From Drosophila persimilis (lineage: Eukaryota > Arthropoda > Insecta > Diptera > Drosophilidae): 64,000 nucleotides of DNA. Shown here one piece after another: positions 11,336 through 22,925 of the stretch. The notes beneath the pieces are model-generated. The model ran no database searches. It was not told where the DNA came from and saw nothing but the letters and a program-made list of their open reading frames with translations. The DNA lies in contig NW_020825336.1 in NCBI RefSeq assembly GCF_003286085.1, positions 372,001 through 436,000 on the forward strand, read 5' to 3'. Position numbers and translations under genes: made by a program. Position 1 is the first letter of the stretch. Each line of letters opens with the position of its first letter.

Positions 11336-14300
11336 ATATCGATTGACAGAACAGCTGAAAGCCATGGTTAATATTAAAACTAACTGATTAACTAGCATGC
11401 TTCTAGATTATCTACTCAGTGAGAATTTTATTAAAAAAAAAAACCGTGTAGCAGCTTTCTGTAAATATTGATTGAAAAGAGAAGAGTTTTCTTTTCTTTT
11501 CTTCAACATTCGCATAAAGTAGAATTTGAGTAAGAGGATGTATTGGTAATCGATATGTTATTGATTGGTGCAAATGAAATCCTATCCACTCTAATATCAG
11601 CTGTGTTTCTGTCCAAAAATATTTAAATATATTCTTGAGTATTCTTGATCGAGTGAGTCACCTTTTGGGAACCAGAGTGAACTCATCCTTGGTTAATTTT
11701 TTGCTGCTGCTGTCTTTGGGTTATCGAAAGATGCCCTGCCCCCCAACAATATGCAAATGATTCAGCCCCATCAGACTCATCCTTCGGGCTGTTATTGTGG
11801 CAACTTTCGTTTGATGAAAAACTCCGTTTAACCCATGCCACACACACTCGTCTATCAAAGAGCGATTTGCGCAATTATCATGAATGTAGTGGCAGTTTTT
11901 TTTTGTTTTCTTTTATGATTTTCTTACCTTTGCGCAATAAAAGTTTATTAACATTTTGCACATTTGCCTAGCAACAAAAACAACAATTTGAGGCAGCAGC
12001 AAACGGTAGACACGGCGACGGCGACGGCGATGGCGACCGCAAGCAAGAGCTGGGCTGGCTGTACAGCAGCGTAACGGTACTTGAGCATTCAGTGTTGAAT
12101 AATGAAGGCGCACAAAGAAAAAAAGACGCAAAGATTAACAAATGAGCGGCCGCGGAGATGCCGGCGCCGGCTTCGGTTTGGTTGCTTTTTTTTTTTTTTT
12201 TTATTTTACTGTATGCAAATCGCCGTTGGGCCACGCCCACTGTCAGTTGCAATTTGGCCAAAAGAAAATTATGTACGTACGTTTCCTGGTACAGGCGTTT
12301 GAGGCAGTGGATTCTCTGGCAAAGAGTGCAAAAACATCAATTAAGGAAAAATAAAAGTAAAATGAAACAGAAACAGAAATTCCTAATGAGGCAGGGCCTA
12401 TCTGCGCATTTGCATCTAAGTACATGCTTCAGCATATATTTGTTGTTGTATTTTTGTTTACAACAAAAGTTTTGGGCTTAGGTCTAATCGCAGACAATGG
12501 AAAATTTACAATATGGAAAGTTGGAGCGGAGAGTAGCGTAGCCCGGCAGCTGCAAAGGGAGAGAGGGTGAGAGGGAGAGAGAGTGCGATGGCCTATCTAT
12601 CAGTGTGCCAAAAGCGTTCAGGCTTATGCTCTCGAAAAGCAAACGGCAGCGCGGCAGCGCGGCAGCGCAGCAGCGCAGAAGGCAATGGAATGAACGGGAC
12701 CCGAAGCTTTTGATGCCCTAATAGATCCATGGCTGTGCTTATGACAGACACAAATACATACATACATGTGTATTTTTGTAAACAATAGTTTGTTGAGGTT
12801 AATCCGATACAAGAAGTGGGGGCGTTTCGATCGGAGATTAATTTGAAAACTAAGAGAGGGGTATTCAGAGCCTCACAAAGCCAGACATGTGCCCAAAATC
12901 ATAATATCCCCCTCTGCAAGGGTATCAAACAGAAGCAGCAGCAGCAGCAGCAGAAACGAACAGAACTGTTTTTGTTTGTGTATATAACAGCAGTATAACA
13001 CTATAACAATGGCTCATTCAGCGTCTGTATATAACTGCCACTGCGCTCTAATAATTATTTATAATAATTACTTTTTTTGTGGCCCGCTGTTTTGGACATT
13101 AGGAGACGCGCGCTGCCGCGGTCCGTATCTGGTTTAATTAATCTTTTTTTTTGTTGCTGTGGCTCTCTCGTATCGCCTGTCTGCCTGCAGGCCGGCCAAA
13201 AGTGTTTCTAGAAACGATCGAAATCGTTTGCTGACCTTGAAGATAGTAGCTGCTGCGAGTACATGTGTATTGCCTGTATGTATGTATGTTATGGAGGCAA
13301 TAAATGTACATTTTGGTAGACCGACCGCCATTTAAAAATGCATTCACTTTGCTTTTCGTGTAAATTATACGCTCTGTGGCACGCACTTTCCTCGTACCCC
13401 AAATATTATATTTATTTTTGGCACGCACACATCTTGCGGCAGACAAAGTCAGTGACGCGGTTGCAGAATCCGCACCCATAAAACTCCTCATTTGTCGTCG
13501 ATCCTGACATTAAAAATTTTGTTGCAGCCGACAATGTCAGAAAACGATGGCAGGCAGGCAGCACGAAAGTGAAAAAAAGCAAAAAGAGAGAATAGAGTGG
13601 TTTTGCTAGAGCTAAACAGTTTTAGATACTCTGCAATGGTTGACTAAAAGAAAGAGTAAAACTAAAAGTTAGTCGGAAAATCTATAGCATTGGGTTGTTT
13701 TTATAAATAATATTGTTTAAATGATGGCAGTGCTTACCGCCAACGAAAGTCACCATAGCCGACCCCCGAAGGCGTGTACCCTACACTCACAGAAGCCGAC
13801 GGCGCTGTGGCTGGGCTGCACTTCTTTGCATCGCTTTTTCGGGAGGCGGAGAGGGCTGTGGCTGCGGCTGGGGCTGACCGACTGCGACTTGGCTTTGTCG
13901 CCTCTTCGAGGTCATAAATATTTCGTTTTCATTTTAAAATATAAATTTACTTTTGCAAAAATACAAAGTTTTTGTCTGTCTGCTGGCCTGGCCTTTGCCT
14001 CTGCCTTTGGTTTGGGGGGTTTTTGTTTTCTTTTCTTTGGCTGGGGCTAAAATTTGCATATCAAAAAATGTGTGTGTGTGTGTGTTTTAATGGCAGCGCG
14101 AATTTCTTCTACTCTGACACTGACATGACACTGCGCGACATGTGTGTAAGCAGCAGCAGTGGATGACATCAGATGTTAAGGGAGTTTGCTTCACCTCTCA
14201 GTCTCTCTCTCTCTCTGTATTGGTTTTTTTTTGCATGCACTGAATATGCAACTATCGTAGGAGAATGCCGCCACGCAGTGGTCGCTCCAGCCGCCTAACT

Positions 14301-14769
14301 TGCGTAACTTTGTGTGGCCTCATTTGATATTTTAACGGGTAATTGCGGCCAGAATGAAAAGCACGTTCCACCACAGACGCGGCTATAATGTGGAAATGCT
14401 ATAAAAGTGTGATTTATGCTTATAACAAAAAAGTAGAACCCGCCGCCGCTGCCGCTGCCGTTGCCGCTTCCGCTGCCTGCTGTTGCTGCTGCTGGCCTGC
14501 TCTTTCCTACAATCAGCGTGCATTGAACTTTTTCACATCTCGTTGTGCTCACCCCTGCTCTCCACCGAATTGAGGCAGGTTCAAATTTGCCTTTCATATC
14601 AGGGTCTGTGGCGTATCAGCGGCCTTTTGTTTGTCATTTGTCCCGACACACACTCTGCGGCTCTGCCATCTACTTAAACTTTTTGTTTTTCCACAATTGT
14701 AAAAAAAATCAGCTAATTTGCATAAAGTTTCACACGCCGGCCCCCACACACTCACACACAAAATGCTCA

Positions 14770-15065
14770 CACACGCACGTCACGTTCTCTCTCCACTGCA
14801 GGCGCTCTCTCCCACGCTCATTATCTTTTTACGCTCTCCCCACATGGCATGCACTTGCTGTGGCGGCGCTCTCTCCCAAGGTGCGTTTATAAAAAAGGTG
14901 AGCAATTCCCTCACCTTGGCTGCGATACTGCTCTCTTTCCATTGCATTTACTTTCCGTGGGCTACTCTCTCTCCCACACTCACGATCATTGCGGACAGAC
15001 TGACGCTCGCGCTCTCCCTCTGTTTTGCATTGCACCGCCTCTCTCGCTCTCTCAGGCAAGTGCTT
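14770..15065. promoter_or_regulatory. GAGA-type CTCTC cluster in intron
   Basis: About ten CTCTC(C) blocks occur in 300 bp (for example GCGCTCTCTCCCA, GGCGCTCTCTCCCAAGG, CTACTCTCTCTCCCAC, CGCGCTCTCCCTCTG), separated by non-repetitive sequence, so it is not a plain microsatellite. On the other strand these are GAGAG sites of the GAGA factor/CLAMP type. The cluster lies 170-460 bp upstream of a TATAAAA box. Confidence 0.45.
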
Positions 15066-15227
15066 CGCTATCATTGATGGGCCCTCTCCCACTCTGTATT
15101 GCTCTCGGGGCTCTGCCGCTGGGGGCTGAGCTTGGGCGCCTCAGTCTGCTTTTTGAATCGGTTGTGCGCGGTCAACGTTGGCGCGCGTGTTCCCGTCATC
15201 GGTCGTTCATCTGTCGGCTGTCGGCTG

Positions 15228-15265
15228 TGTATAAAATAAACCGTAAATAAGTGTTAAAACCTTTC
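15228..15265 (+). promoter_or_regulatory. Candidate internal TATA promoter
   Basis: A TATAAAA box at 15230-15236 (GTATAAAATAAACC) lies downstream of the CTCTC cluster. A start about 30 bp further on would give an alternative first exon of the BTB gene on the plus strand. No confident donor was assigned. Confidence 0.3.
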
Positions 15266-16370
15266 CGTTGATGATTCTCGTGCCACGCTCTGGTGCTCCC
15301 TCTCTATCTCCATCTGATTGTTAGTGTCTATAAAAACACATGTGTCTACACACACACACACATATACATACATGTGTTATAAAAATCTCTTCATTTCGCC
15401 AAAATTTCGTCTGAAAGCAGAGACAACAAAATTTCGAAACACAGCGACAGCAAATTTGATTAGCAGCTATCAATATTGTATTCTGTTTTGTTTTTTTTTT
15501 TCGTTTTTTTGGTGGCTTGGACGTGCTGGCATTTAATCAGCAATACAGTTCGGTGTTCCCAATAATTGGGCAAAAATTCAAGGCCCTCAAACACGTACAT
15601 ATAAAAAATAAAAACTTCCGTTTACTCCCTTTTATGGTGGCATCTAAACAAGAAACAAAAAACAAGCAACAAGAAACAATAATAAAATAATCAATAAATC
15701 TGTAATAAAACGAGACGCACACACACACTCGCACACACTCGCACACACACTTGTAAGTTCGGCGGAGGAGTGGTGGGCGCAGAGAGCGTATAAGATATAC
15801 AAAATCGTGTGAACAAATTCCAGTTGGATCTATAAAAACTGTATGACATTCGCTTTGAGTTTTATTTTATTTTCTTAAAGGTGCCAGGGATGCCACCCCA
15901 CAAAGTTTTAGAGTATTTCCGCCATATAAACTTGATCTTAAATCATTTAATCGTGCCAATCATTCGTGTTAAATCTGCCTGTTGTTGTTTCAATTTTATA
16001 CAGAAAGTACTCTTGTGCAGCAGGTCTAAATGGGTTGTAAATTATTCGAAATCCAAGTATTTAAATTTCTATAAATCTATTTTGAGACAAAGTAACAGCT
16101 TGATGGAAGTTTATCTTGAAATTCACTTGAGAATGGAGACTTTAATTCCGAAGAATGTTTTATATATCCCCCCAACTGGATTCGCTCGAAATCTGTTTGA
16201 ATTGAGTGTCATATGGGCTTGAAAGAACACCGTATTCCACACACGCACACACACTCACGCACACCCACAGAACACCTACATATACGAACATCACAGCTGT
16301 GTCTCTTGGTGTTTTCACAGTTGGATTGTTTTTGCTTTGGCTCTTGGAACGGCGCGGCCTGGACTGGGGC

Positions 16371-16404
16371 TGGGGCTGGGGCTGGGGCCTGGGGCTTTGG
16401 CTTG
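16371..16404. repeat. GGGGCT hexamer repeat
   Basis: Five or so copies of GGGGCT, partly degenerate. Confidence 0.75.
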
Positions 16405-16877
16405 GTTTATGGCGAAGTAGCTTGGAATCTATTGACTGAGACCCGAGACCTGAGACTGGTCTCGATTTTTGGTCTTGGTCTCGGTCTCGGTCTCGTCTCA
16501 TTTGATTTCAAGGGCCTCCGCGTTTTGACGCCTGATTGAGTTACAAAAGGCACCCCATCCCCATCCGCCCCCCATCCCCAATGCCAGTAGTAGTCATAAA
16601 TCAACGTTTCAGCGGGCTGTCTATCAGCCGTACTCGAAGTACATGCAAATTAGCTGCGGAAACGATTGGGGAATACTTTGCGATCGACCCTCTCTCGGGC
16701 TCTACGCGCTCTTCGCACTCTTTGCACTCTTTGCCCTCTGCGTGATCTTTAATTATGAATCAAGCGCAGTCTGGTGCCACTCCACGATTCTCTCACAGTT
16801 ATTAATCGTAAAAACATTTTGCATGTCGTGGCGGGGATTCGTATTCATTTTCATTTCCTTGGTTGTTCGTTGCTTCA

Positions 16878-16914
16878 TGTGTGTGTGTGTGTGTGTGTGT
16901 GGGGGGGGGGGGGG
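16878..16914. repeat. GT repeat followed by poly-G
   Basis: A (GT)n tract of about 22 bp runs directly into about 14 G. Confidence 0.9.
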
Positions 16915-18942
16915 AGGGAGGCGGAAAGGTCAATCTAAAGTCAATGCCAGGCCAAGTCTGTAAGGCCCAGGCTGCATGCATTACGACGAGGCGCCACTAA
17001 ATGTACATTTTAATTGAATTTTATTTAAATTTTAATTACCCCTCGTACCCACCAGTCCCCCCCTCCCACCAGTTGATCGCCCCTCAGAGTTGCCTGTTTC
17101 GATCCCTTCTGGAGCACTTCTGGTTTCTCTATTCCCAAATATTTATATATATATTTTTTCGATGGTGCATCTTTTGGATTAGTGACTTTTTTCATTGCCA
17201 CAAGAGTCCACAAGACCAAACTGGTTTCACTTTTCGGAGGCCCAAGTCTTTAGGTTCTCTGCTGTCTTTGCCATTCCGACTGCATTCTAGTTCCGGCTTT
17301 TGGACAGCGAAACATCATCAGCAATCACCTCCCCCTCCTCCTCGACTGGCTGCCAATTTAAATGTTGATTTATTATCACGATACGATAGTGCTGCTTCTG
17401 GCCAGGGTCATGTGTGCTCTGTGCTCTGTGCTGCTCCTCTAACCAAACTTCACCTCTAATGAGTTTTGCCCTGCTGTTGGCTCTGAGGAAAACTTCTTGC
17501 ATGTGGTGGGGCGTGGGGCCTGGGGCCTGGCGCCTGATCTCTATCTGCAAAGGTCCTTGAGTCCGCCCCCAAAAACAGGGCTGGTACGAACACGTTTCAC
17601 AAATCACTGCTGGCTGCCGTTACTGACCTCGCAGCCGCTTTTGCTGGCTGGCCTCTGCCTCGAGCGCCGCAGTTTATGCGCCAAGTGCAGTAAGTCGTTA
17701 AATGAAGACCCACATGGCCGCAAGCAGCACGCGGCACGGGGCACGGGGCGCCGCCAACGTTTGTGGTCGTTTCCAGTTGCTCTGCCACGCCACCACCCAC
17801 TTTGTGGGGCACTCGGCCGGACAACGCGTTCGGCCATTCTGGGCCACACACAGAAAGTGAATTCTATCCTCCTTTTGGCCAGGCTAGCGATGGTAGCGTG
17901 ACTGCTGGTAATCCTGCCTTCGACCTCCTTTCCGCCCTTTTCAGTCAAGGTTTACGAGGGGTTAATGGGGGGAATGCGAGTGTCTATTGATTGGGTGATA
18001 TATTGTGCGAAAACAGATCTAGAAACTGGTGAGGGAGGTGTTTCCTCCTCGAAAAACAACCTTTTATCTATCCCAATCCTGGTTCTTGGTTTCCTTCAAA
18101 TATATGTGAATATTTCACTTCGATTTGTATCGATAACAAGCGATTATTGCCCGATTGTTGCGCCACCATCTCTGGATGGAACGCGAATGCCTGCAGGCAG
18201 CGTTTAGGCCAACAATTTGTTCAGCAATTTGTGTTTGGGGGAATTCAAGATGTTGTTGGATGGACGGACGGAGAGCTCCATCAATTTGCAACCTCATCGC
18301 GAGATCGTCGAACCCCCCTCCTACCCCTACCTCTCCTCCAGCAGAGACCCGCCCAACAAAGCGATATTTATTTTTTTTCTCCTTTTTTTTGCCATTGTGA
18401 TTATTTTTGTGTGTTTTATTTCGTTTTTTATTCATATAATATTTTTGTCTATCAAAGAGTTTTTGTTGCCCACAATGTAGTCGTTTGTCACAGCTCTCTC
18501 TCTGTCTATCTCCTCCACTCCTCTCCATCATCCAACCACTTGACTGGGCGACTGGCGACTGGTTTCGGGGAGCCATTGACATTCATAGCACACTTTCAGA
18601 GCGGGGGCTCTGTCTGTCAAAATAAAGGAATTAATCTGTGATGACATAAATTCATTTGTTTATGGATAGCTCTCTTAGATCTGTTATCCGTTGAACAAAT
18701 TCCTTGGCTTCCAAGCCCCTCCAAGGAGCTCCTATCGGAGGAGCTCGTTCTGCCCACACTTCCGTGCTCCGTACTCCCTGCTCCCTGCTCGTTTTCCATA
18801 GACTTCTCTTCGATACAAACCATAAATTTACATGGGTTTTCTTTCCTAATGCTTCTTGGGTCGTCATCCATCGTCATCCATCGTCATCGTCAACTTGTTG
18901 CGACCATATTTGGCCACAGATTCAAATGACCAAACGACCGTC

Positions 18943-18970
18943 TATCTGTCTGTCTATCTGTCTGTCTGTT
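18943..18970. repeat. TCTG tetranucleotide repeat
   Basis: TCTG/TCTA units, about seven copies. Confidence 0.75.
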
Positions 18971-19854
18971 GATCATTTTATCGACAATCAGTATTTATAT
19001 CTTGTTTGGACCTGGTTTTGCTGTGGCTGTGGCTGTGGCTGGTGCCGTTCTGCTGTTCTAGAGGCACTAGGCAAGGCGCTGGCATTACTCATCCGCCCCG
19101 TGGCACGACCTTTGTTCGGCAATCGCGGGGTATAAGCGGGGAGGCTTTTATTGGCTAAATCGTATATAGAAATATGACTGTTGTGCCAGTCTTAAATTTA
19201 AATAATGCCGACTAAATCGAGCGTCGAGCGTCGGGCGTGATGTGGGCGGGGGTTCTCATTGATTTACAATCCACTCGTAATATGATGGCTGCTTGTGGAA
19301 CGATAGTTTTCCTTTTGGGACTGCCGATTTCAAGCTATAAACAAGTTTTATTTGACCGCAGCCTTTGGTAGAATTGTTTCTATGGGTTTTCCGTAATAAG
19401 AAGTGCTTTGAAGTGCTGGAAGAACCTTCGGAATGCAATGAAAGCTATGCCATCCCCCCCATCCGATATTCCACCTGAGGGGCTAATGATTCTATCGTTT
19501 ACCTTCGAATCGAGAAGCTATATAGAGACGGGTCGGGTCTATGGCTCATCCGATCCGAATCATGCAGGGAAACAAAAGCAAACTGGCACTGCGATTCCGT
19601 TGCACGTATCTGGCAGAACGTGCAATTATCGAGTTACAAATGCAATTGTTTTTTCTTTTGTTGTATTTTTTATGGCAGTGCAGTGGTTTCTTGTTGTTGT
19701 TGTTGTTGTTTATGTTGGCAGCCGGCTGTTCTCTTTACATGCTATAATCGTGCAATAGGCCATAAATTACATAACTGCCGTACGTTTATCTGCTGGATAC
19801 ACCCGTAGAAACGGCAACCGTTTTGTTTCTTGCGACGATATCGTATGGGAGGGG

Positions 19855-19911
19855 GTCTCTGGCGATCTCTGGCGATCTCTGGTCTCTGATCTCTGGTCTC
19901 TGATCTCTGGC
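19855..19911. repeat. GATCTCTGG/TCTCTGATCTCTGG tandem array
   Basis: Three GGCGATCTCT-type units pass into two 14-bp units built on TGATCTCTGGTCTC. Confidence 0.8.
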
Positions 19912-21348
19912 CTTTGTGTGCCTCAGACCTGTGGCACGGCACGAGCAGATAATGTCTTTGTTGAGGCCCAAGAAAATCGCTGCTATCGTATCGTATCGGA
20001 TATCATCTAGCAAAATCGATCGATCGATCTTCGCCTTGTCCGCTTTTTCCTACTGATTTATACGTTGGCAGGTCTTATTTCTTTGTCTCTGAGACAGACA
20101 CGATTTGCATGATCGACCACTCGGAAAGTGGTCGTTGTAGAACTTATTAACTTTTCATGTTCTGCGATTTGTTGTGCCGCTCGCCTTTGTATGCAAATTC
20201 AATCGAATAATATTATTACAATACTGATAAATAATCAACATAATGTGCCCGGTATATGGGAGCTTGGTGGGGCTTTTCTCCTCCATCAACTGTCGGAAAA
20301 CCTTCTCAGCGTCTCGCTGAACTGAGCCAATATTTGTCCAGTGGCAACACCACACCATACCTTATGAAATGTTTATTATTTACGCGTAAATTCGCTGAAA
20401 TTTCAGCTCCAGTCGGAACTGCTCCTCGGCTATCAAACTGTGCAAACAGAGACGTCTCCATGAGGTTCCTTTTGTTTTCTTTGGGTGCTGTGGCCTGTGG
20501 GCTGTCGCTATGCCCTCCAGCATAGCATATATTCTCACTTCCCAGGTATTCGATTTCAAACAGAATGAAGCGCCAGCCAGCCAGCCGGCTGTGGAGTGGA
20601 GTGGAGTGGAGGGGCATGCACTTGCTTCCGAGATGACAAATTGGAATTGAAATTCTATATGTTTGCCTTTGGGGGGGGGGCCCGAGGAAGTGGGCGGCGA
20701 GGGTCAAGCACTGCCTGACTTTTGCTATTGTCTGCTGCGGTTTGTGGGTGGCTGGGGGCCAATGATGAGCTGCTGGTGGGTGGTGGGTGGCTGGGGGCTG
20801 GGGGCTGGTGGCGGCTTGCATTGACGTCAACCCTCGCCCGAGCCGTACTCAAATGAACATCAATTGTTCACTCAGACATAGCCATAGACAAAAGTGGTAA
20901 TCGACTCCAGATTGGCTTGGAATTCAGCTTTGGATTCCTCTCATGGGCTTCAAGCCTTTGTTTGATCGGGCAATCGATAATCGATTAAATCGAATGCCTG
21001 TCTGTGGTGATGGAGGATCCAAAGTTTGGAATATTCGATCAAGAATCAGCCCTGGCAGAGGCCTTGAGCCCTTGGGCCATAAATAATAAGGTTCTTGGTT
21101 TAAAAGTAAAAAAACAAAAGCAAAAGATACATTTATTACGAGAGATCTCAGAGCTGGCGATTTGTTCGAAAAACGTTTAAAAATATATGGGGTTGTATAT
21201 TTCCCTGTCTATAAGGTAGCTGGCTAGACTCTTGCTTAGACTCTGGTGATTCAACCGATTATATCATTTATACCATATATTATATGTACGAAATGTGGTA
21301 AACCATTTCTCCACTCATCACAGAGTTGATTTGAAGGCTTCGGAAATA

Positions 21349-21978
21349 CAGTGGAGTCCGGCTATAACGAGACTCAAGGCACCAACGATTTTTCGACGTT
21401 ATAACCGAAAGACGCTCCAACCAACAGGAGCAAAAAATAGGTTGGAATAGGTTTTAAAAAAAAAACGAATTAATTTTTAATCAAGAAATCTTTTGTTTTT
21501 TTCATAAAAAGTCGTCTATGTACATGCATATTTCATAAGAATAATATAACAAGACTAAATTCTATATAGGGGGCTTTTTTTTCTCTTATTCTTAATATAA
21601 ATAATCAGTAATTTTTGATTGTTTAAGCATTATTTAAACGAGACCTCTGGTCGTTAAAATTTGAATGGACAAATCTATTCACAATTTCTGCAGCCTGAAA
21701 TGCCTCCTCACTTCCCTTTGATCTGCGACGTTGTCGTCGCGTCTTTTGTCCGTCCTCTAGTATATTTTGAAGAATGTTGTCTTCGGAAGGTTCCTCAAAA
21801 ATCGCCACACCCTTGTCAATGAGAACATATTCAGCCAGCTCTTCCTTTTCCTTTTCCTTCATTTTTGTTTGGCATTATTTGGGTGTATTTTTTTTTCCGG
21901 CAAAATATCGAAAAATATCGTCGTTTTCAGATACGTTTTGTATGGGGACCGACCAGTCGTCATAGCCGGTCTCTACTG
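21349..21978 (-). mobile_element. Pogo/Tigger-type DNA transposon remnant
   Basis: A 630 bp element with matching ends in inverted orientation. The left end is CAGTGGAGTCCGGCTATAAC, and the right end read on the other strand is CAGTAGAGACCGGCTATGAC, so 17 of the first 20 positions match. Both ends are flanked by TA, the target duplication expected for Tc1/mariner/pogo elements. The CAGTNGANNCC..TATAACG form is typical of pogo/Tigger ends. On the minus strand at 21862-21623 an ORF of 79 codons (possible start in frame) ends in a stretch with Glu/Lys-rich and EEAFQAAEIVNRFV-like sequence that resembles the C-terminal tail of pogo transposases. The catalytic DDD core is absent, so this is a non-autonomous deletion derivative inside the BTB gene intron. 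Confidence 0.75.
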
Positions 21979-22151
21979 TAATTGCCTTCGCGGAAGAGTC
22001 ATGAAAAACGAAGTGCATTTAAAGCTTTTGTTAAGTAAAACCTTTTTGTTTTTTTATGTAGATTTTGTAATTTCTGCCTGTTTAGACTTTTTTTGCAATT
22101 ACTTATCCCCCCACCCCCCTCTCTCTCCCTCTCTGTCTCCCCCTTTTGCAG

Positions 22152-22925
22152 ATTACTTGTGCAACAACGACAACAACGAAAAGCAGCGGGAAAAAGCCAA
22201 CAATTGGCACATTTGGCGATAAATCAGCGAGCGAAATCGTCATCAAAACGCAACGCTGACAGCAACAAAGAAGAAGAAGAATACGAAGAAGAGGAAGAGG
22301 AAGAAGCAGAAATAACGGTGTGAACTTTAGCAGACGCTGCAGAAAGAAAGAAACAAGAGAGACTCGTAGGAAAGAGGGGAAAACGAAGACGAAGACGAAT
22401 CCAACAAAAACGAACAACGAAGCAGAGCGAGAGAGGAAGAGAGAGAGAGCGGGAGAGAGAGAGGAGCAGCAAGGGTCCTGCTGCATATCGATTTTGCTAT
22501 TCTGGAGACTATTTTTAGTGGCATCCTCGCAGTATCTTGGCGCGTATCTGCTTTGAGGCTTTGAGGCAGGTTGGCAGCCAGCAGCATGTGGCCATGTAGG
22601 CAGCCCTAGACACTGACAGCCACAGCAAAAAAACAACAAAGAAAGAGGGGAGCCCAAGCCCAAGCCCAGGCCCAAGCCCAAGACCAAGCCCAAGCCCAAG
22701 CCCTAGCCACTTGACAGCCACTTGGCATTCAGGCAGCAGCAGCGGCAGCGAACCATAACCAGGCAGACCGGAAAAGCGTCGATGAGTTGAGGCCTCGAAC
22801 CCCATCCTCCACATCCTCTGGCCTCTCCACCGTCCCCTCGGCCTGCTCGCGTGGCTGCTTCGACTGGAACTGGAACTGAAACTGAAACTGGAACCCCGTC
22901 CACCGCCATCGTACCCTTGGCCAGA
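22152..22925 (+). other. 5' UTR part of second BTB-gene exon
   Basis: This lies between the acceptor at 22150-22151 and the chosen ATG at 22926. It contains several upstream ATGs with short ORFs, an (AAGCCC)n array, and an in-frame TGA at 22788-22790 that prevents any longer N-terminus in the main frame. Confidence 0.5.
22646..22704. repeat. AAGCCC hexamer array in 5' UTR
   Basis: About ten imperfect AAGCCC units (variants CAGGCC, AAGACC). It lies in the predicted 5' UTR of the BTB gene. Confidence 0.85.

Larger units (their letters stand above)
5138..22151 (+). other. 17 kb first intron of BTB gene
   Basis: I see no protein-coding exon with family similarity in this stretch. It is filled with simple repeats (TG, CT, hexamers, homopolymers), AT-rich and C-rich tracts, clusters of GAGAG sites (6027-6055, 7526-7555, 12556-12585, 14770-15060), ATCGATG repeats (11290-11345), a TATA-containing candidate internal promoter near 15230, and a pogo/Tigger-type DNA element at 21349-21978. 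Many reported-size ORFs here are translations of TG/CA or CT tracts. Regulatory content is likely for such a long first intron, but I cannot define enhancers by eye. Confidence 0.5.

Noticed and set aside
22851-22925. Longer N-terminus of the BTB protein starting at a GTG
   Set aside because: No ATG in frame between the TGA at 22788 and 22926, so a standard start at 22926 is preferred.
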